Of a stretch of DNA of 64,000 nt, positions 49,032-57,686 are shown in pieces (position 1 is the first letter of the stretch; each line of letters opens with the position of its first letter). A program made the position numbers and the translations under genes. The stretch covers positions 680,431 to 744,430 of the forward strand of contig NZ_SNZC01000001.1 in NCBI RefSeq assembly GCF_004363695.1, in the 5' to 3' direction. Below the pieces are notes generated by a model. That model did not search any database, was not told where the DNA came from, and saw only the letters and a list, made by a program, of their open reading frames with translations. The DNA is from Flavobacterium cheniae (GTDB lineage Bacteria > Bacteroidota > Bacteroidia > Flavobacteriales > Flavobacteriaceae).

Positions 49032-50591
49032 TTAAGAACTACACGACAACATAGAACACCCAACTTTATGTCGCGCCCAATCAGGTCGTTTAGCAAACCA
49101 TTTTTCATATTGCGGTTGTTCTTCGTATGGATTTTTAAGTAACGTATATAATTCGTCAATAAGCGTGTAATCTTCTTTCTCTGCGGCTTCAATGGCTAAT
49201 TGTGCCATATAATTTCGCAACACATATTTGGGATTAATGGTATTCATAGCTTGTTTTCGTTCTTCATCTGAACCAACTTCTGCTTTAATTTTCTCCAAAT
49301 ACAATTCCATCCAATTCAACCAACTCGTTTTTAATGTCGTTACAATTTTATCGGGTTGGTAAAACGCTAAGGTGATTTTAGCTAACGCTTCATCAGAAGT
49401 ATCTGTTTTTACTAAATTGGCCAAATTGCGATAGAAAATCGTCATATCCGTTTCTGAAGCAGTTAACAAAGTCGTTAATTCATCTTGAAAATGAGCATCA
49501 TATTCCGCTTGCAATCCCAACTTTTGTTGTTGCAGTATCGGAAATTGGCTATCAAATTGCTGACTGTAACTATTCAACACTTGTTCCATCGAAGCAATAT
49601 CTTCAATCAACGGATACAAAGCATTTCCTAATTGTACCAAATTCCACAAAGCTATATCAGGTTGGTTTCTAAAACGATATCTTCTGCCTTCTGCATCAGT
49701 AGTATTCGGTGTCCAATCAGGATCATAATCTTCTAACCATCCATACGGACCGTAATCAATAGTTAATCCTAAAATCGACATATTATCCGTATTCATCACC
49801 CCATGAACAAAACCAACGCGTTGCCAATCCAACACCATTTCCACCGTTCTATTCACCACTTCCTGATAAAACTGCAAATACTTTTCTTTTCCCGATGTAG
49901 TAATTTCAGGATAAAAATACTGAATTGTATAATCGGCTAATGTCTTTAAATTCTTGATATCCTTACGAGCAGCAAACAATTGAAAATTCCCAAAACGAAT
50001 AAACGAAGGAGCTACTCTACATACCACAGCACCGTCTTCATAAGCGGCGTTTCCGTTGTATAAAACATCTCGTAAAACTTTGTCACCAGTTGTCACCAAG
50101 GATAACGAACGAGTGGTTGGTACACCCAAATAATACATCGCTTCGCTACACAAATGCTCACGAATAGAAGAACGTAAAACGGCAAAACCATCTGCTGTTC
50201 TCGAATAAGGCGTTTCCCCTGCTCCTTTCAATTGTAATGTCCAACGCTGATTATTGTGCAAAATCTCAAACAAATTAATCGCTCTTCCATCGCCAAGTTG
50301 TCCAGCCCAGTTCCCAAATTGATGTCCGGCATACGCCATGGCATAAGGTTTTGAATCTGGATAAACACTACTTCCTGAAACCAAATTTAAAAAATCAAGA
50401 GATTGTGTTTCTGCTTGAGAAATCCCTAATAATTCAGCCACCTCATCGGCAACATGAAGCAAATTAGGATGTGATGGAACACGAGGTGATACAAACGAAA
50501 AAGCAGCATCAAATACTTGTCTTCGTGTATTTGAAGCATTTGAATCGGCTGGCAATTGCTGATTGAAAGTATCGTTAAGGTGTAATTTCAT
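49032..50591 (-). CDS. selO: protein adenylyltransferase SelO (YdiU)
   Basis: A 519-residue pseudokinase-fold enzyme that transfers AMP to protein Ser/Thr/Tyr. Motifs are AYAGHQFGNWAGQLGDGRAI near 85-105, LKGAGETPYSRTADGFAVLRSSIREHLCSEAM near 125-155 and GVMNTDNMSILGLTIDYGPYGWLEDYDPD near 265-295. The C terminus ends in GCSMLSCSS, with Cys where some homologues carry selenocysteine. It lies 3 bp downstream of yaaA and is probably co-transcribed with it in an oxidative-stress unit. Confidence 0.94.
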   Translation of the reverse strand: MKLHLNDTFNQQLPADSNASNTRRQVFDAAFSFVSPRVPSHPNLLHVADEVAELLGISQAETQSLDFLNLVSGSSVYPDSKPYAMAYAGHQFGNWAGQLGDGRAINLFEILHNNQRWTLQLKGAGETPYSRTADGFAVLRSSIREHLCSEAMYYLGVPTTRSLSLVTTGDKVLRDVLYNGNAAYEDGAVVCRVAPSFIRFGNFQLFAARKDIKNLKTLADYTIQYFYPEITTSGKEKYLQFYQEVVNRTVEMVLDWQRVGFVHGVMNTDNMSILGLTIDYGPYGWLEDYDPDWTPNTTDAEGRRYRFRNQPDIALWNLVQLGNALYPLIEDIASMEQVLNSYSQQFDSQFPILQQQKLGLQAEYDAHFQDELTTLLTASETDMTIFYRNLANLVKTDTSDEALAKITLAFYQPDKIVTTLKTSWLNWMELYLEKIKAEVGSDEERKQAMNTINPKYVLRNYMAQLAIEAAEKEDYTLIDELYTLLKNPYEEQPQYEKWFAKRPDWARHKVGCSMLSCSS

Positions 50592-50594
50592 TTA

Positions 50595-51353
50595 TTATCG
50601 GGTAAAAACTAATGTGTTTCCTTTAGACAAGTTAGCATCAAAAGCATATCCATCATAATTGAATTGCTTCAAATCTTCTATTGTTTCTGCATTGGTATCA
50701 ATAATATAGCGTACCATTAAACCTCTTGCTTTTTTAGCAAAGAAGCTAATCATTTTTAGTTTTCCGTCTTTGTAATCTTTAAATTCTGGAGTAATAACAG
50801 GAACTTTCAATGTTTTAGTATCTACTGCAGAAAAGTATTCGTTACTCGCTAAGTTGATGAAAAGTTCGTTTTCTTGTAATTCACTATTCAAAGATGCCGT
50901 TACCTTTTTTTTCCAGAACTCATACAAGTTCTTTTTTGTACCAATAGGCAAAGAAGTCCCCATTTCTAATCGATACGGTTGCATTAAATCAAGCGGCTTT
51001 AAAACACCATATAAACCCGAAAGAATGCGTAATTTATCTTCTAGAACAGGAAATTTATCGGTTGGGATAGTATAAGCATTTAAACCTGTATACACATCGC
51101 CATCGAAAGCAAAAACTGCAGGACGAGCGTTTTCAGGCGAAAAAGGTAACGACCAATTTTGATTGCGTTCCCAATTCAAATCGGCTAACTTTTCCGAAAT
51201 GTCCATTAACTCCATCAATTGCTTTGGCTTTTTCTTTTTTAAAGTTTTTTGAATGGTTTCCGCATCTTTTAAAAATAAACTTTCAGTATAGTTTTGAATT
51301 GGAAGTGGTGATTCAAAATTTAAGGACTTGGCAGGTGATACTACAATTTTCAT
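50595..51353 (-). CDS. yaaA: peroxide stress protein YaaA
   Basis: A 252-residue UPF0246 protein. Family marks are the start MKIVVSPAKSLNFESPLP, FDGDVYTGLNA, LRILSGLYGVLKPLDLMQPYRLEMGT near 113-138 and MISFFAKKARGLMVRYII. In E. coli YaaA lowers free iron during peroxide stress and has a DNA-binding fold. A TACTTTTG promoter element lies on the minus strand at 51391-51384, 30 bp upstream. Confidence 0.94.
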   Translation of the reverse strand: MKIVVSPAKSLNFESPLPIQNYTESLFLKDAETIQKTLKKKKPKQLMELMDISEKLADLNWERNQNWSLPFSPENARPAVFAFDGDVYTGLNAYTIPTDKFPVLEDKLRILSGLYGVLKPLDLMQPYRLEMGTSLPIGTKKNLYEFWKKKVTASLNSELQENELFINLASNEYFSAVDTKTLKVPVITPEFKDYKDGKLKMISFFAKKARGLMVRYIIDTNAETIEDLKQFNYDGYAFDANLSKGNTLVFTR

Positions 51354-51383
51354 AGCGTTTTTAAGATATTAAACTTATACTTT

Positions 51384-51391
51384 CAAAAGTA
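51384..51391 (-). promoter_or_regulatory. -7 promoter element of yaaA-selO
   Basis: TACTTTTG on the minus strand, perfect TAnnTTTG. Confidence 0.5.
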
Positions 51392-51454
51392 CGAAAATAA
51401 GGTAATATGAGATTTAGAAAACAATAAATATTACTTATACTACAATTAGAAATA

Positions 51455-51478
51455 AAAAATCCCGAATAAATCGGGACT
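51455..51478 (-). terminator. intrinsic terminator of the HMA gene
   Basis: Stem TCCCGA / TCGGGA with a 5-nt loop and a T run on the minus strand, directly after the HMA-domain gene. Confidence 0.75.
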
Positions 51479-51483
51479 TTCAT

Positions 51484-51750
51484 TTAACTCATTTTTCCAA
51501 TGGCGCAACTTACATACGATTTAGCTTTTGAGCCTAAACTATTTGCTTCGCCATCTTCGGGATATCCTAATACTTTCAGTTTTTCCTTAACTTCAATTAA
51601 CTTTTCTTCTGTTGGATAATCAAAAGAAACGGAATTTTCTTCAACATTAACAGACACTTCAGTAATAGCATCAATTGAAGAAACATTCTTTGTTATAGTA
51701 TTGGCACAACCGCCACATTTTAAATTTTGAATATATAGTGTAGTTTTCAT
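51484..51750 (-). CDS. heavy-metal-associated (HMA) domain protein
   Basis: An 88-residue cytoplasmic protein with a single HMA domain: LYIQNLKCGGCANTI, the CxxC metal site at about residues 12-15, then the ferredoxin-like beta-alpha-beta pattern. A C-terminal Cys (KSYVSCAIGKMS) lies outside the domain. HMA proteins carry Cu(I) or similar ions. No copper ATPase is adjacent, so the partner is unknown. Confidence 0.9.
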   Translation of the reverse strand: MKTTLYIQNLKCGGCANTITKNVSSIDAITEVSVNVEENSVSFDYPTEEKLIEVKEKLKVLGYPEDGEANSLGSKAKSYVSCAIGKMS

Positions 51751-51828
51751 GATATTGTATTTTTATGAATAACAAATTTACAACATCTAGAAGCCAAACA
51801 CGGTAACTTTTATTACTTTAACTTAACT

Positions 51829-52242
51829 TTAATGAGGTAATTTATCTTTTAGAAGGCCATAAATATAAGTTCCTAACAAAGCCCCAATTAAAACTACAGC
51901 AATGGCGTAGGTTCCTGTTCCCAGTAAAATAAAAATAGGGCCTGGACAACTTCCCACTAATGCCCAACCTAGTCCAAATAGTATTCCGCCAATAATATAA
52001 CGCCAAAAACCTTTTTCTTTTTCAATAATTTGAATAGGAAAACCGTTGAAGTCTTTTATTTTAAATCTTTTAATTAATTGAATACCTAAAACTCCAGTAA
52101 ATAGAGCCATTCCAATAATTCCAAACATATGAAACGATTGAAAATGAAACATTTCGTAAATGCGATACCAAGAAACAGCTTCTGCCTTAGTCAAAACAAT
52201 TCCGAATACAATTCCTGTCAGAAAAAATCTAGCTAATTTCAT
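51829..52242 (-). CDS. YeeE/YedE-type transporter half (DUF6691)
   Basis: A 137-residue membrane protein with four hydrophobic segments and the family signature GGILFGLGWALVGSCPGPIFILLG, in which the Cys is thought to relay sulfur species. It pairs with the next gene: together they form a split YeeE/YedE transporter, a family implicated in thiosulfate or related sulfur-compound uptake. The two genes are 4 bp apart. Confidence 0.87.
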   Translation of the reverse strand: MKLARFFLTGIVFGIVLTKAEAVSWYRIYEMFHFQSFHMFGIIGMALFTGVLGIQLIKRFKIKDFNGFPIQIIEKEKGFWRYIIGGILFGLGWALVGSCPGPIFILLGTGTYAIAVVLIGALLGTYIYGLLKDKLPH

Positions 52243-52246
52243 ATGC

Positions 52247-52813
52247 TTATGCTGTTTTAAAAATTATAGGTAAAATATAATGTGCCATTAATAATCCTCC
52301 AATAAAAAATCCGATTACTGCCACTAAAGAAGGTAATTGAAAATTACTTAATCCAGAAATAGCGTGACCTGAAGTACAACCACCAGCGTAACGCGTTCCA
52401 AAACCAATTAATAATCCGCCAATTAATAAAATAGCGAATCCTTTTGGAGTTTGAAGTGTTTCCACGCTAAAAATAGCATCAGGCATAAGTTTACCATTTG
52501 GAGCTTCTATTCCTAAAGTTTGTAGTTGTGAAACTGTATCGGGATTAATATTTACACCTGTTCCATTCGATAAAAAGTAAAAGGCGATAAAACCTCCAAC
52601 AAAAGCACCTAATATAACAGCTAAACTCCACTTTTGTTCGCGCCAGTCAAACTTAAAAAAATCACTGAATTTTCCTGCTCCAGCCATAGTACACATGGTA
52701 CGCAGATTAGATGACATTCCGAAAGATTTTCCAAAGTAAATTAAAAGTAACATGACCATACCAATTAAAAAACCGGATACAGCCCAATGCCAAGTGCCAA
52801 AAACAATTTCCAT
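52247..52813 (-). CDS. YeeE/YedE family transporter half
   Basis: A 188-residue membrane protein with five hydrophobic segments. The signature GGLLIGFGTRYAGGCTSGHAISGLSNFQLPSLVA is intact near residues 130-163, with the functional Cys. The start at 52813 is chosen because a perfect -7 element (TATTTTTG, minus strand 52839-52832) lies 19 bp upstream; an earlier in-frame start at 52948 would read through it. No sulfurtransferase lies next to it, although a rhodanese gene occurs at 10.9 kb. Confidence 0.88.
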   Translation of the reverse strand: MEIVFGTWHWAVSGFLIGMVMLLLIYFGKSFGMSSNLRTMCTMAGAGKFSDFFKFDWREQKWSLAVILGAFVGGFIAFYFLSNGTGVNINPDTVSQLQTLGIEAPNGKLMPDAIFSVETLQTPKGFAILLIGGLLIGFGTRYAGGCTSGHAISGLSNFQLPSLVAVIGFFIGGLLMAHYILPIIFKTA

Positions 52814-52831
52814 ACCTAATGTAATTTTTGA

Positions 52832-52839
52832 CAAAAATA
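52832..52839 (-). promoter_or_regulatory. -7 promoter element of the YeeE/YedE pair
   Basis: TATTTTTG on the minus strand, perfect TAnnTTTG, 19 bp before the chosen start. Confidence 0.55.
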
Positions 52840-52913
52840 GAAATTCAGATTGGGTTTTGTAGCATTTATTACAAAATATAGTACATTTGGAGTACCAATT
52901 AAATTTAATTTTC

Positions 52914-53417
52914 ATGAAGAAATTTGCAATCGAAATCAAATGGGCCATTATCTCAATTATTATTTTCTTAGCTTGGATGACTTTAGAAAAACAATTAGGC
53001 TTTCATGACGAAAAAATAAAATGGCAAATGTTTTTTACAATGCTAATTATTTTTCCAAACTTTATACTGTATTATTTAGCTTTAAGAGATAAAAAGAAAA
53101 ATTACTACAATGGCGAAATGAGTTGGAAACAAGGATTTATTTCAGGTGTTGTGATTTCTTTTATTATTGTGATTTTTAGTCCAATTACCCAATTTATCAC
53201 ACACGAATTTATTACACCTAACTATTTCGATAAATTAATTGCGCTTTCGGTAGAAAGTAAAAGACTAACCTTAGAGGAAGCTCAAAGTTACTTTAATCTA
53301 ACGGCCTACATTTGGCAAAGTATTTCAGGTGGATTATCATTTGGAGTGGTGATTGGCGCGATTGTTGCTTATATCTTAAAAACAAAAACACCCGATACAA
53401 CGATTAAAACGAAATAA
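52914..53417 (+). CDS. DUF4199 membrane protein
   Basis: A 167-residue inner-membrane protein with four membrane segments, typical of DUF4199 in Bacteroidota: WAIISIIIFLAWMTLEK, FFTMLIIFPNFILYYLALRDKK, MSWKQGFISGVVISFIIVIFSPITQ and a C-terminal GGLSFGVVIGAIVAYIL. Function is unknown. TACATTTG at 52882-52889 is a likely -7 element. A lipoprotein gene follows after 1 bp. Confidence 0.82.
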   Translation: MKKFAIEIKWAIISIIIFLAWMTLEKQLGFHDEKIKWQMFFTMLIIFPNFILYYLALRDKKKNYYNGEMSWKQGFISGVVISFIIVIFSPITQFITHEFITPNYFDKLIALSVESKRLTLEEAQSYFNLTAYIWQSISGGLSFGVVIGAIVAYILKTKTPDTTIKTK

Positions 53418-53418
53418 A

Positions 53419-53880
53419 ATGAAATACTTATTTTCAATAATTACAGCGCTTTTATTAACAAGTTGCATAAGCACACAATCCACTTTAAAAAACGTTGACA
53501 ATACAGCCATTCGTCCAACTATTAAAGACCTAGCTTATGCAATTACCGAATATGCTACCGATAATAAATATGGTTACGATCAAGATTATCCAATCAATAT
53601 CGGTTTCATTCATGAAAAGCAAGAAGACATCAATATTCAATACTATTTTAAAGGATTAGAAGGTCCTAATGGTGAAAAAATAAGTTATAAAAAAGTAGAT
53701 ACTTGCTGTCCGTTTCCTACTAAAAACAGTCTAATGGGCGCTGGAACTGTAGGAATATACGAAGTAACGTTTGAAGGTAGTAACAAAAAAGTAATGTTAT
53801 ATTTTAATATTTTTGAAAAAGGAAAAATTCTTTGTCCAAAGGGATTTGCTATCAAAAAACCAGTTTCAAGCAATAATTAA
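53419..53880 (+). CDS. small lipoprotein of unknown function
   Basis: A 153-residue lipoprotein (MKYLFSIITALLLTSCIST, lipobox Cys near 16). The mature part has an extracellular-type beta pattern (PINIGFIHEKQEDINIQYYFKGLEGPNGEKISYKKVDTCCPFPTK) with a CC pair near residue 95. Proteins like this sit just upstream of kdsA in other Flavobacteriaceae and are sometimes annotated after that neighbour; there is no sign of aldolase function. Confidence 0.7.
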   Translation: MKYLFSIITALLLTSCISTQSTLKNVDNTAIRPTIKDLAYAITEYATDNKYGYDQDYPINIGFIHEKQEDINIQYYFKGLEGPNGEKISYKKVDTCCPFPTKNSLMGAGTVGIYEVTFEGSNKKVMLYFNIFEKGKILCPKGFAIKKPVSSNN

Positions 53881-53944
53881 AACTTTTTTATTTATTAGTA
53901 ACATTTGTAACCTTTTGAACCGCTGTTTGAAAGGTTTTTCTTTT

Positions 53945-53952
53945 TATCTTTG
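53945..53952 (+). promoter_or_regulatory. -7 promoter element of kdsA
   Basis: TATCTTTG, perfect TAnnTTTG, 20 bp before the kdsA ATG. Confidence 0.6.
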
Positions 53953-53972
53953 CCACTTCAAAACCAACACAA

Positions 53973-54791
53973 ATGAATTTACAAAACATTCCACAAATAA
54001 AGCATACTGATAGCGGGAACTTTTTCTTATTAGCAGGACCTTGTGCCATTGAAGGCGAAGAAATGGCAATGCGTATTGCAGAGAAAATTGTTTCAGTTAC
54101 CGATAAATTACAAATTCCTTACGTTTTTAAAGGTTCTTTCAAAAAAGCTAACCGTTCTAGAGTAGATAGTTTTACTGGAATTGGAGATGAAAAAGCCTTG
54201 AAAATTCTTCAAAAAGTATCTAAAGAATTTGGTGTACCAACAGTTACCGATATTCACACAAACGAAGATGCTGTAATGGCAGCAGAATATGTGGATATAT
54301 TGCAAATTCCAGCATTTTTAGTTCGTCAAACGGATTTAGTGGTGGCAGCAGCCAATACTGGAAAAACGGTAAACTTGAAAAAAGGACAATTCATGAGTCC
54401 AGAAAGCATGAAACATGCGGTTCAAAAAGTATTAGACAGCAATAACCAAAACGTTATGGTTACCGATAGAGGAACGATGTTTGGTTACCAAGATATGATT
54501 GTAGATTTCAGAGGTATTCCAACTATGCAACAATATGCCACTACGGTTTTAGATGTAACGCATTCGTTACAACAACCTAATCAAATGACAGGTGTTACAG
54601 GTGGTCGTCCAGATATGATTGAAACTATCGCTAAAGCAGGAATTGTTGTAGGTGTTGATGGAATTTTCATCGAAACTCATTTTGATCCAGCTAATGCTAA
54701 AAGTGATGGTGCTAACATGTTACATTTAGACTATTTTGAAGGTTTAATGACAAAACTTGTTGCCATCCGAAAAACAATTAATCAATTCTAA
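53973..54791 (+). CDS. kdsA: 3-deoxy-8-phosphooctulonate synthase KdsA
   Basis: KdsA condenses PEP with arabinose-5-phosphate to make KDO-8-phosphate for lipopolysaccharide. At 272 residues it has the standard length. Conserved pieces are LLAGPCAIEGEEMAMRIAEKI, FKGSFKKANRSRVDSFTGIGDEKAL, LVVAAANTGKTVNLKKGQFMSPE and MLHLDYFEGLM. GPCAIE keeps the position that is Cys in metal-dependent forms. It has its own promoter. Confidence 0.96.
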   Translation: MNLQNIPQIKHTDSGNFFLLAGPCAIEGEEMAMRIAEKIVSVTDKLQIPYVFKGSFKKANRSRVDSFTGIGDEKALKILQKVSKEFGVPTVTDIHTNEDAVMAAEYVDILQIPAFLVRQTDLVVAAANTGKTVNLKKGQFMSPESMKHAVQKVLDSNNQNVMVTDRGTMFGYQDMIVDFRGIPTMQQYATTVLDVTHSLQQPNQMTGVTGGRPDMIETIAKAGIVVGVDGIFIETHFDPANAKSDGANMLHLDYFEGLMTKLVAIRKTINQF

Positions 54792-54813
54792 TTTTTTTAT
54801 TTTTAAACTTTTA

Positions 54814-55659
54814 ATGAAACATCCATTTTTAATGGTTGTACTAACTTTTTGTGTTTTTTCACAGTACACCTTTTCACAAGAAACAGTCGAAAATCCTGAA
54901 AAATACACAGCGCATAACAAAGGTAAATTCTATATTTTTTGGGGTGGAAACCGCGAATCGTTTTCAAAATCTGACATCCGATTTAAAGGTGCCGATTATG
55001 ATTTTACACTTCATAATGTATCCGCTCACGACAAGCCAAAAGGTTTTCATATTGATTATTTCAACCCGGCTAGAATGACTATTCCACAAACCAACTTACG
55101 AATTGGGTATTTTATTTCTGATCATTACAATATTTCGATTGGATTTGACCACATGAAATATGTAATGTATAATGACAGAAGAGTAAGTTACTCTGGTTAT
55201 TATCCAAATCCTGGAACTTATAATGAAAATCCAGCTAACGGAGAATTAACGTTAGACGAAGATTTCTTGTTATTTGAACATACGGATGGTTTAAACTATG
55301 TAAACACTGAAATTTCACGTGTAGATGATATTTCAAAACTTTTCAAAATAAACAATACCGATAAAATTCAAGTAAATGTTACAGAAGGTATTGGTGGTGG
55401 ATTTTTATATCCAAAAACAAATACAACACTTTTAGGAAAAGATAGATACGACGAGTTTAACATTGCAGGATATGGAGTATCTGCAAAAGTGGGTTTAAAC
55501 GTAACTTTCTTTAAATATTTCTTTATTCAAACCGAATTAAAAGGAGGATATATCGAAATGAATAATATAAGAACGACCCAAGACAAAGCAGATTCAGCCG
55601 AACAAAATTTTTGGTTTCTACAAAGAATTTTAACCATTGGAGGAATTTTTAGAATATAA
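54814..55659 (+). CDS. putative outer-membrane beta-barrel protein
   Basis: A 281-residue exported protein. It has a signal peptide (MKHPFLMVVLTFCVFSQYTFSQ) and then alternating strands rich in Tyr/Phe/Gly (LRIGYFISDHYNISIGFDHMKYVMYND ... AGYGVSAKVGLNVTFFKYFFIQTELKGGYIEMN), ending with an aromatic-rich strand (FLQRILTIGGIFRI). This is the build of a small outer-membrane barrel. No family is recognised with certainty. It follows kdsA by 22 bp and ends at a terminator. Confidence 0.75.
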   Translation: MKHPFLMVVLTFCVFSQYTFSQETVENPEKYTAHNKGKFYIFWGGNRESFSKSDIRFKGADYDFTLHNVSAHDKPKGFHIDYFNPARMTIPQTNLRIGYFISDHYNISIGFDHMKYVMYNDRRVSYSGYYPNPGTYNENPANGELTLDEDFLLFEHTDGLNYVNTEISRVDDISKLFKINNTDKIQVNVTEGIGGGFLYPKTNTTLLGKDRYDEFNIAGYGVSAKVGLNVTFFKYFFIQTELKGGYIEMNNIRTTQDKADSAEQNFWFLQRILTIGGIFRI

Positions 55660-55661
55660 AG

Positions 55662-55698
55662 TAAAAAAGCTCGAAGTTATCCTTCGAGCTTTTTTTAT
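55662..55698. terminator. bidirectional terminator
   Basis: Stem AAAAAAGCTCGAAG / CTTCGAGCTTTTTT (14 bp, 5-nt loop) between the convergent barrel and prxQ genes. Confidence 0.88.
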
Positions 55699-56151
55699 TT
55701 ATTTTAAAATCTGAGCAGCGTGTGCTTTCGTTTTTACATCGGAAATAACTTCTTCAATAATTCCGTTTTCGTCAATCACAAAAGTAGTTCGGTGAATACC
55801 ATCGTACTCTTTACCCATGAATTTCTTTGGTCCCCAAACACCAAATGCCTGAATCACCGATTTATCTTCGTCAGCTAACAATGGAAAAGGCAAATCATAT
55901 TTTTCTATAAACTTCGCTTGCACTTTAGCGCTATCAGCACTTACGCCTAACAAAGCGTAATTATTAGCTTGAAAACGAGCGTAATTGTCTCTCAAATCAC
56001 ATGCTTCTGCTGTACATCCTGGCGTACTTGCTTTTGGATAAAAGAAAACTACTAATTTCTTTCCTTTATAATCAGCTAATGTGTGTGAAGCTCCATTTTG
56101 GTCTAAACCTGAAAAATTAGGTGCTTTATCTCCTGCTTTTAATGTTGTCAT
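55699..56151 (-). CDS. bcp: thioredoxin-dependent thiol peroxidase (Bcp/PrxQ)
   Basis: A 150-residue peroxiredoxin. The peroxidatic Cys is in YPKASTPGCTAEACDLRDN near residue 45 and the resolving Cys five residues later, the alpha2-type pair of PrxQ. LSDYKGKKLVVFFYPK precedes it. A minus-strand TACATTTG (56206-56199) is the likely -7 element. It complements tpx at 22.5 kb in peroxide defence. Confidence 0.95.
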   Translation of the reverse strand: MTTLKAGDKAPNFSGLDQNGASHTLADYKGKKLVVFFYPKASTPGCTAEACDLRDNYARFQANNYALLGVSADSAKVQAKFIEKYDLPFPLLADEDKSVIQAFGVWGPKKFMGKEYDGIHRTTFVIDENGIIEEVISDVKTKAHAAQILK

Positions 56152-56198
56152 ATTTTTATTGTTTACTATTTATTTTTAAAACATATAAGTCATATAAG

Positions 56199-56206
56199 CA
56201 AATGTA
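56199..56206 (-). promoter_or_regulatory. -7 promoter element of bcp
   Basis: TACATTTG on the minus strand, perfect TAnnTTTG, about 48 bp before the ATG. Confidence 0.5.
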
Positions 56207-56295
56207 AGATTTCTTTGTCTTGATAAGTTCATATTAGTTCGGTTTCTATGCTTTCTATCTTAAGTGAAACGACTAAAACTATTCATATAGAAATT

Positions 56296-56317
56296 CTATG
56301 TGCCTATGTGTTTAAAA
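56296..56317 (+). repeat. dispersed intergenic motif, copy 5
   Basis: CTATGTGCCTATGTGTTTAA, nearly identical to copies at 2277, 39021, 39541 and 39728. It lies between bcp and nth. Confidence 0.6.
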
Positions 56318-56384
56318 TCTTGATCTTTTCACTTTTGCGTTTGAAGTTAATTTATCTTATTTTTACTTTCAAATTTAGTTAAAA

Positions 56385-57038
56385 ATGACCAAAAGCGAGA
56401 AGGTAACATTTGTTATAAATACGTTAAATGAATTATATCCTGAAATTCCAATTCCGTTAGACCATAAAGACCCTTATACTTTATTGATTGCTGTTTTACT
56501 TTCAGCACAATGTACGGATGTTCGCGTGAATCAAATTACTCCACTCCTATTTGCTAAAGCTGATAATCCATATGATATGGTAAAAATGTCTGTGGAAGAA
56601 ATTAAAGAAATCATTCGTCCGTGTGGATTATCGCCAATGAAATCGAAAGGTATTCACGGTTTATCAGAAATTTTAATTGACAAATATAATGGAGAAGTTC
56701 CGCAAAGTTTTGAAGCTTTAGAATCTTTGCCTGCTGTGGGACACAAAACAGCAAGTGTGGTAATGAGTCAAGCATTTGGAGTTCCAGCTTTTCCGGTAGA
56801 TACACACATTCATAGATTAATGTACCGCTGGGGATTAACTAATGGTAAAAACGTACAACAAACTGAAAAAGATGCCAAACGCATTTTTCCAGAAGAATGT
56901 TGGAACGAGTTACACTTGCAAATTATTTGGTACGGACGCGAATACTCTCCGGCTCGTGGTTGGAATTTAGAGAAAGATATTATTACGAAGACGATTGGGA
57001 GGAAGAGTGTTTTGGAGGATATAGGAAAGAAGAAATAA
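56385..57038 (+). CDS. nth: endonuclease III without the iron-sulfur cysteines
   Basis: A 217-residue base-excision repair glycosylase/AP lyase for oxidised pyrimidines. The helix-hairpin-helix LPAVGHKTASVVMS near 114-127 holds the catalytic Lys, and FPVDTHIHR near 135 the catalytic Asp. The C terminus (LQIIWYGREYSPARGWNLEKDIITKTIGRKS) lacks the four Cys (C-x6-C-x2-C-x5-C) that bind a 4Fe-4S cluster in the E. coli enzyme. The same shortened end is typical of Bacteroidota homologues as far as I recall. It is otherwise intact. Confidence 0.93.
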   Translation: MTKSEKVTFVINTLNELYPEIPIPLDHKDPYTLLIAVLLSAQCTDVRVNQITPLLFAKADNPYDMVKMSVEEIKEIIRPCGLSPMKSKGIHGLSEILIDKYNGEVPQSFEALESLPAVGHKTASVVMSQAFGVPAFPVDTHIHRLMYRWGLTNGKNVQQTEKDAKRIFPEECWNELHLQIIWYGREYSPARGWNLEKDIITKTIGRKSVLEDIGKKK

Positions 57039-57050
57039 ATTTAACAGATT

Positions 57051-57263
57051 ATGAATAAAATACATATAAACTATTTAAATGACACAATTAAATTATTAAT
57101 TGAGGAAGCAAAACAAACTGAAAACGATAATGAATTTAATTCAGGAATAAGATTAGGATATTATCATGCAATATCAAGGATTTTAAGTCAATCAATTGCT
57201 TTTGGTTTTTTTGAAGAACTTGATTATGAAATTAGAGAGTTTAACTTAGAAAGTTTACTTTAG
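57051..57263 (+). CDS. small uncharacterised helical protein
   Basis: A 70-residue acidic protein (KIHINYLNDTIKLLIEEAKQ, RLGYYHAISRILSQSIAFGFFEE), predicted helical and cytoplasmic, not recognised as a known family. It lies 12 bp after nth and 62 bp before the DUF2200 gene. Coding support comes from a good open frame and spacing, not from similarity. Confidence 0.55.
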   Translation: MNKIHINYLNDTIKLLIEEAKQTENDNEFNSGIRLGYYHAISRILSQSIAFGFFEELDYEIREFNLESLL

Positions 57264-57325
57264 AAAGTATTTTAATAAATCACTAAAATAGAGGGTATTT
57301 TGGATGAATCACTAAAAAAATTAAA

Positions 57326-57676
57326 ATGTCCAAACACAAAATAAACACCATGGCTTTCTCAAGCGTTTACCCACATTACATAACCAAAGCAGAGAAAAAA
57401 AATCGCACAAAAGCAGAAGTCGATGAAATTATTTGTTGGTTAACAGGATACACACTTGAAAGTTTACAAAAGCAAATTGATAGTAAAGTTGACTTTGAAA
57501 CTTTTTTTGAGCAATCGCCTCAATTAAACGAAAACGTTTCTAAAATTACTGGTGTTATTTGTGGTTATCGCATTGAAGAAATTGAAGACCCATTAATGAA
57601 AAAAGTACGTTATTTGGATAAATTAATTGACGAATTAGCCAAAGGAAAAACGATGGAGAAAATCTTGAGAAAATAA
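57326..57676 (+). CDS. DUF2200 protein
   Basis: A 116-residue protein of the DUF2200 family. Marks are [66 protein letters not shown] and the end MEKILRK. It is cytoplasmic; function is unknown. Confidence 0.9.
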   Translation: MSKHKINTMAFSSVYPHYITKAEKKNRTKAEVDEIICWLTGYTLESLQKQIDSKVDFETFFEQSPQLNENVSKITGVICGYRIEEIEDPLMKKVRYLDKLIDELAKGKTMEKILRK

Positions 57677-57686
57677 TTATCACGAA

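Noticed and set aside
52814..52948. Longer N terminus for the YeeE/YedE protein
   Set aside because: The extra residues are not membrane-like or conserved in appearance, and a good -7 element lies inside them.
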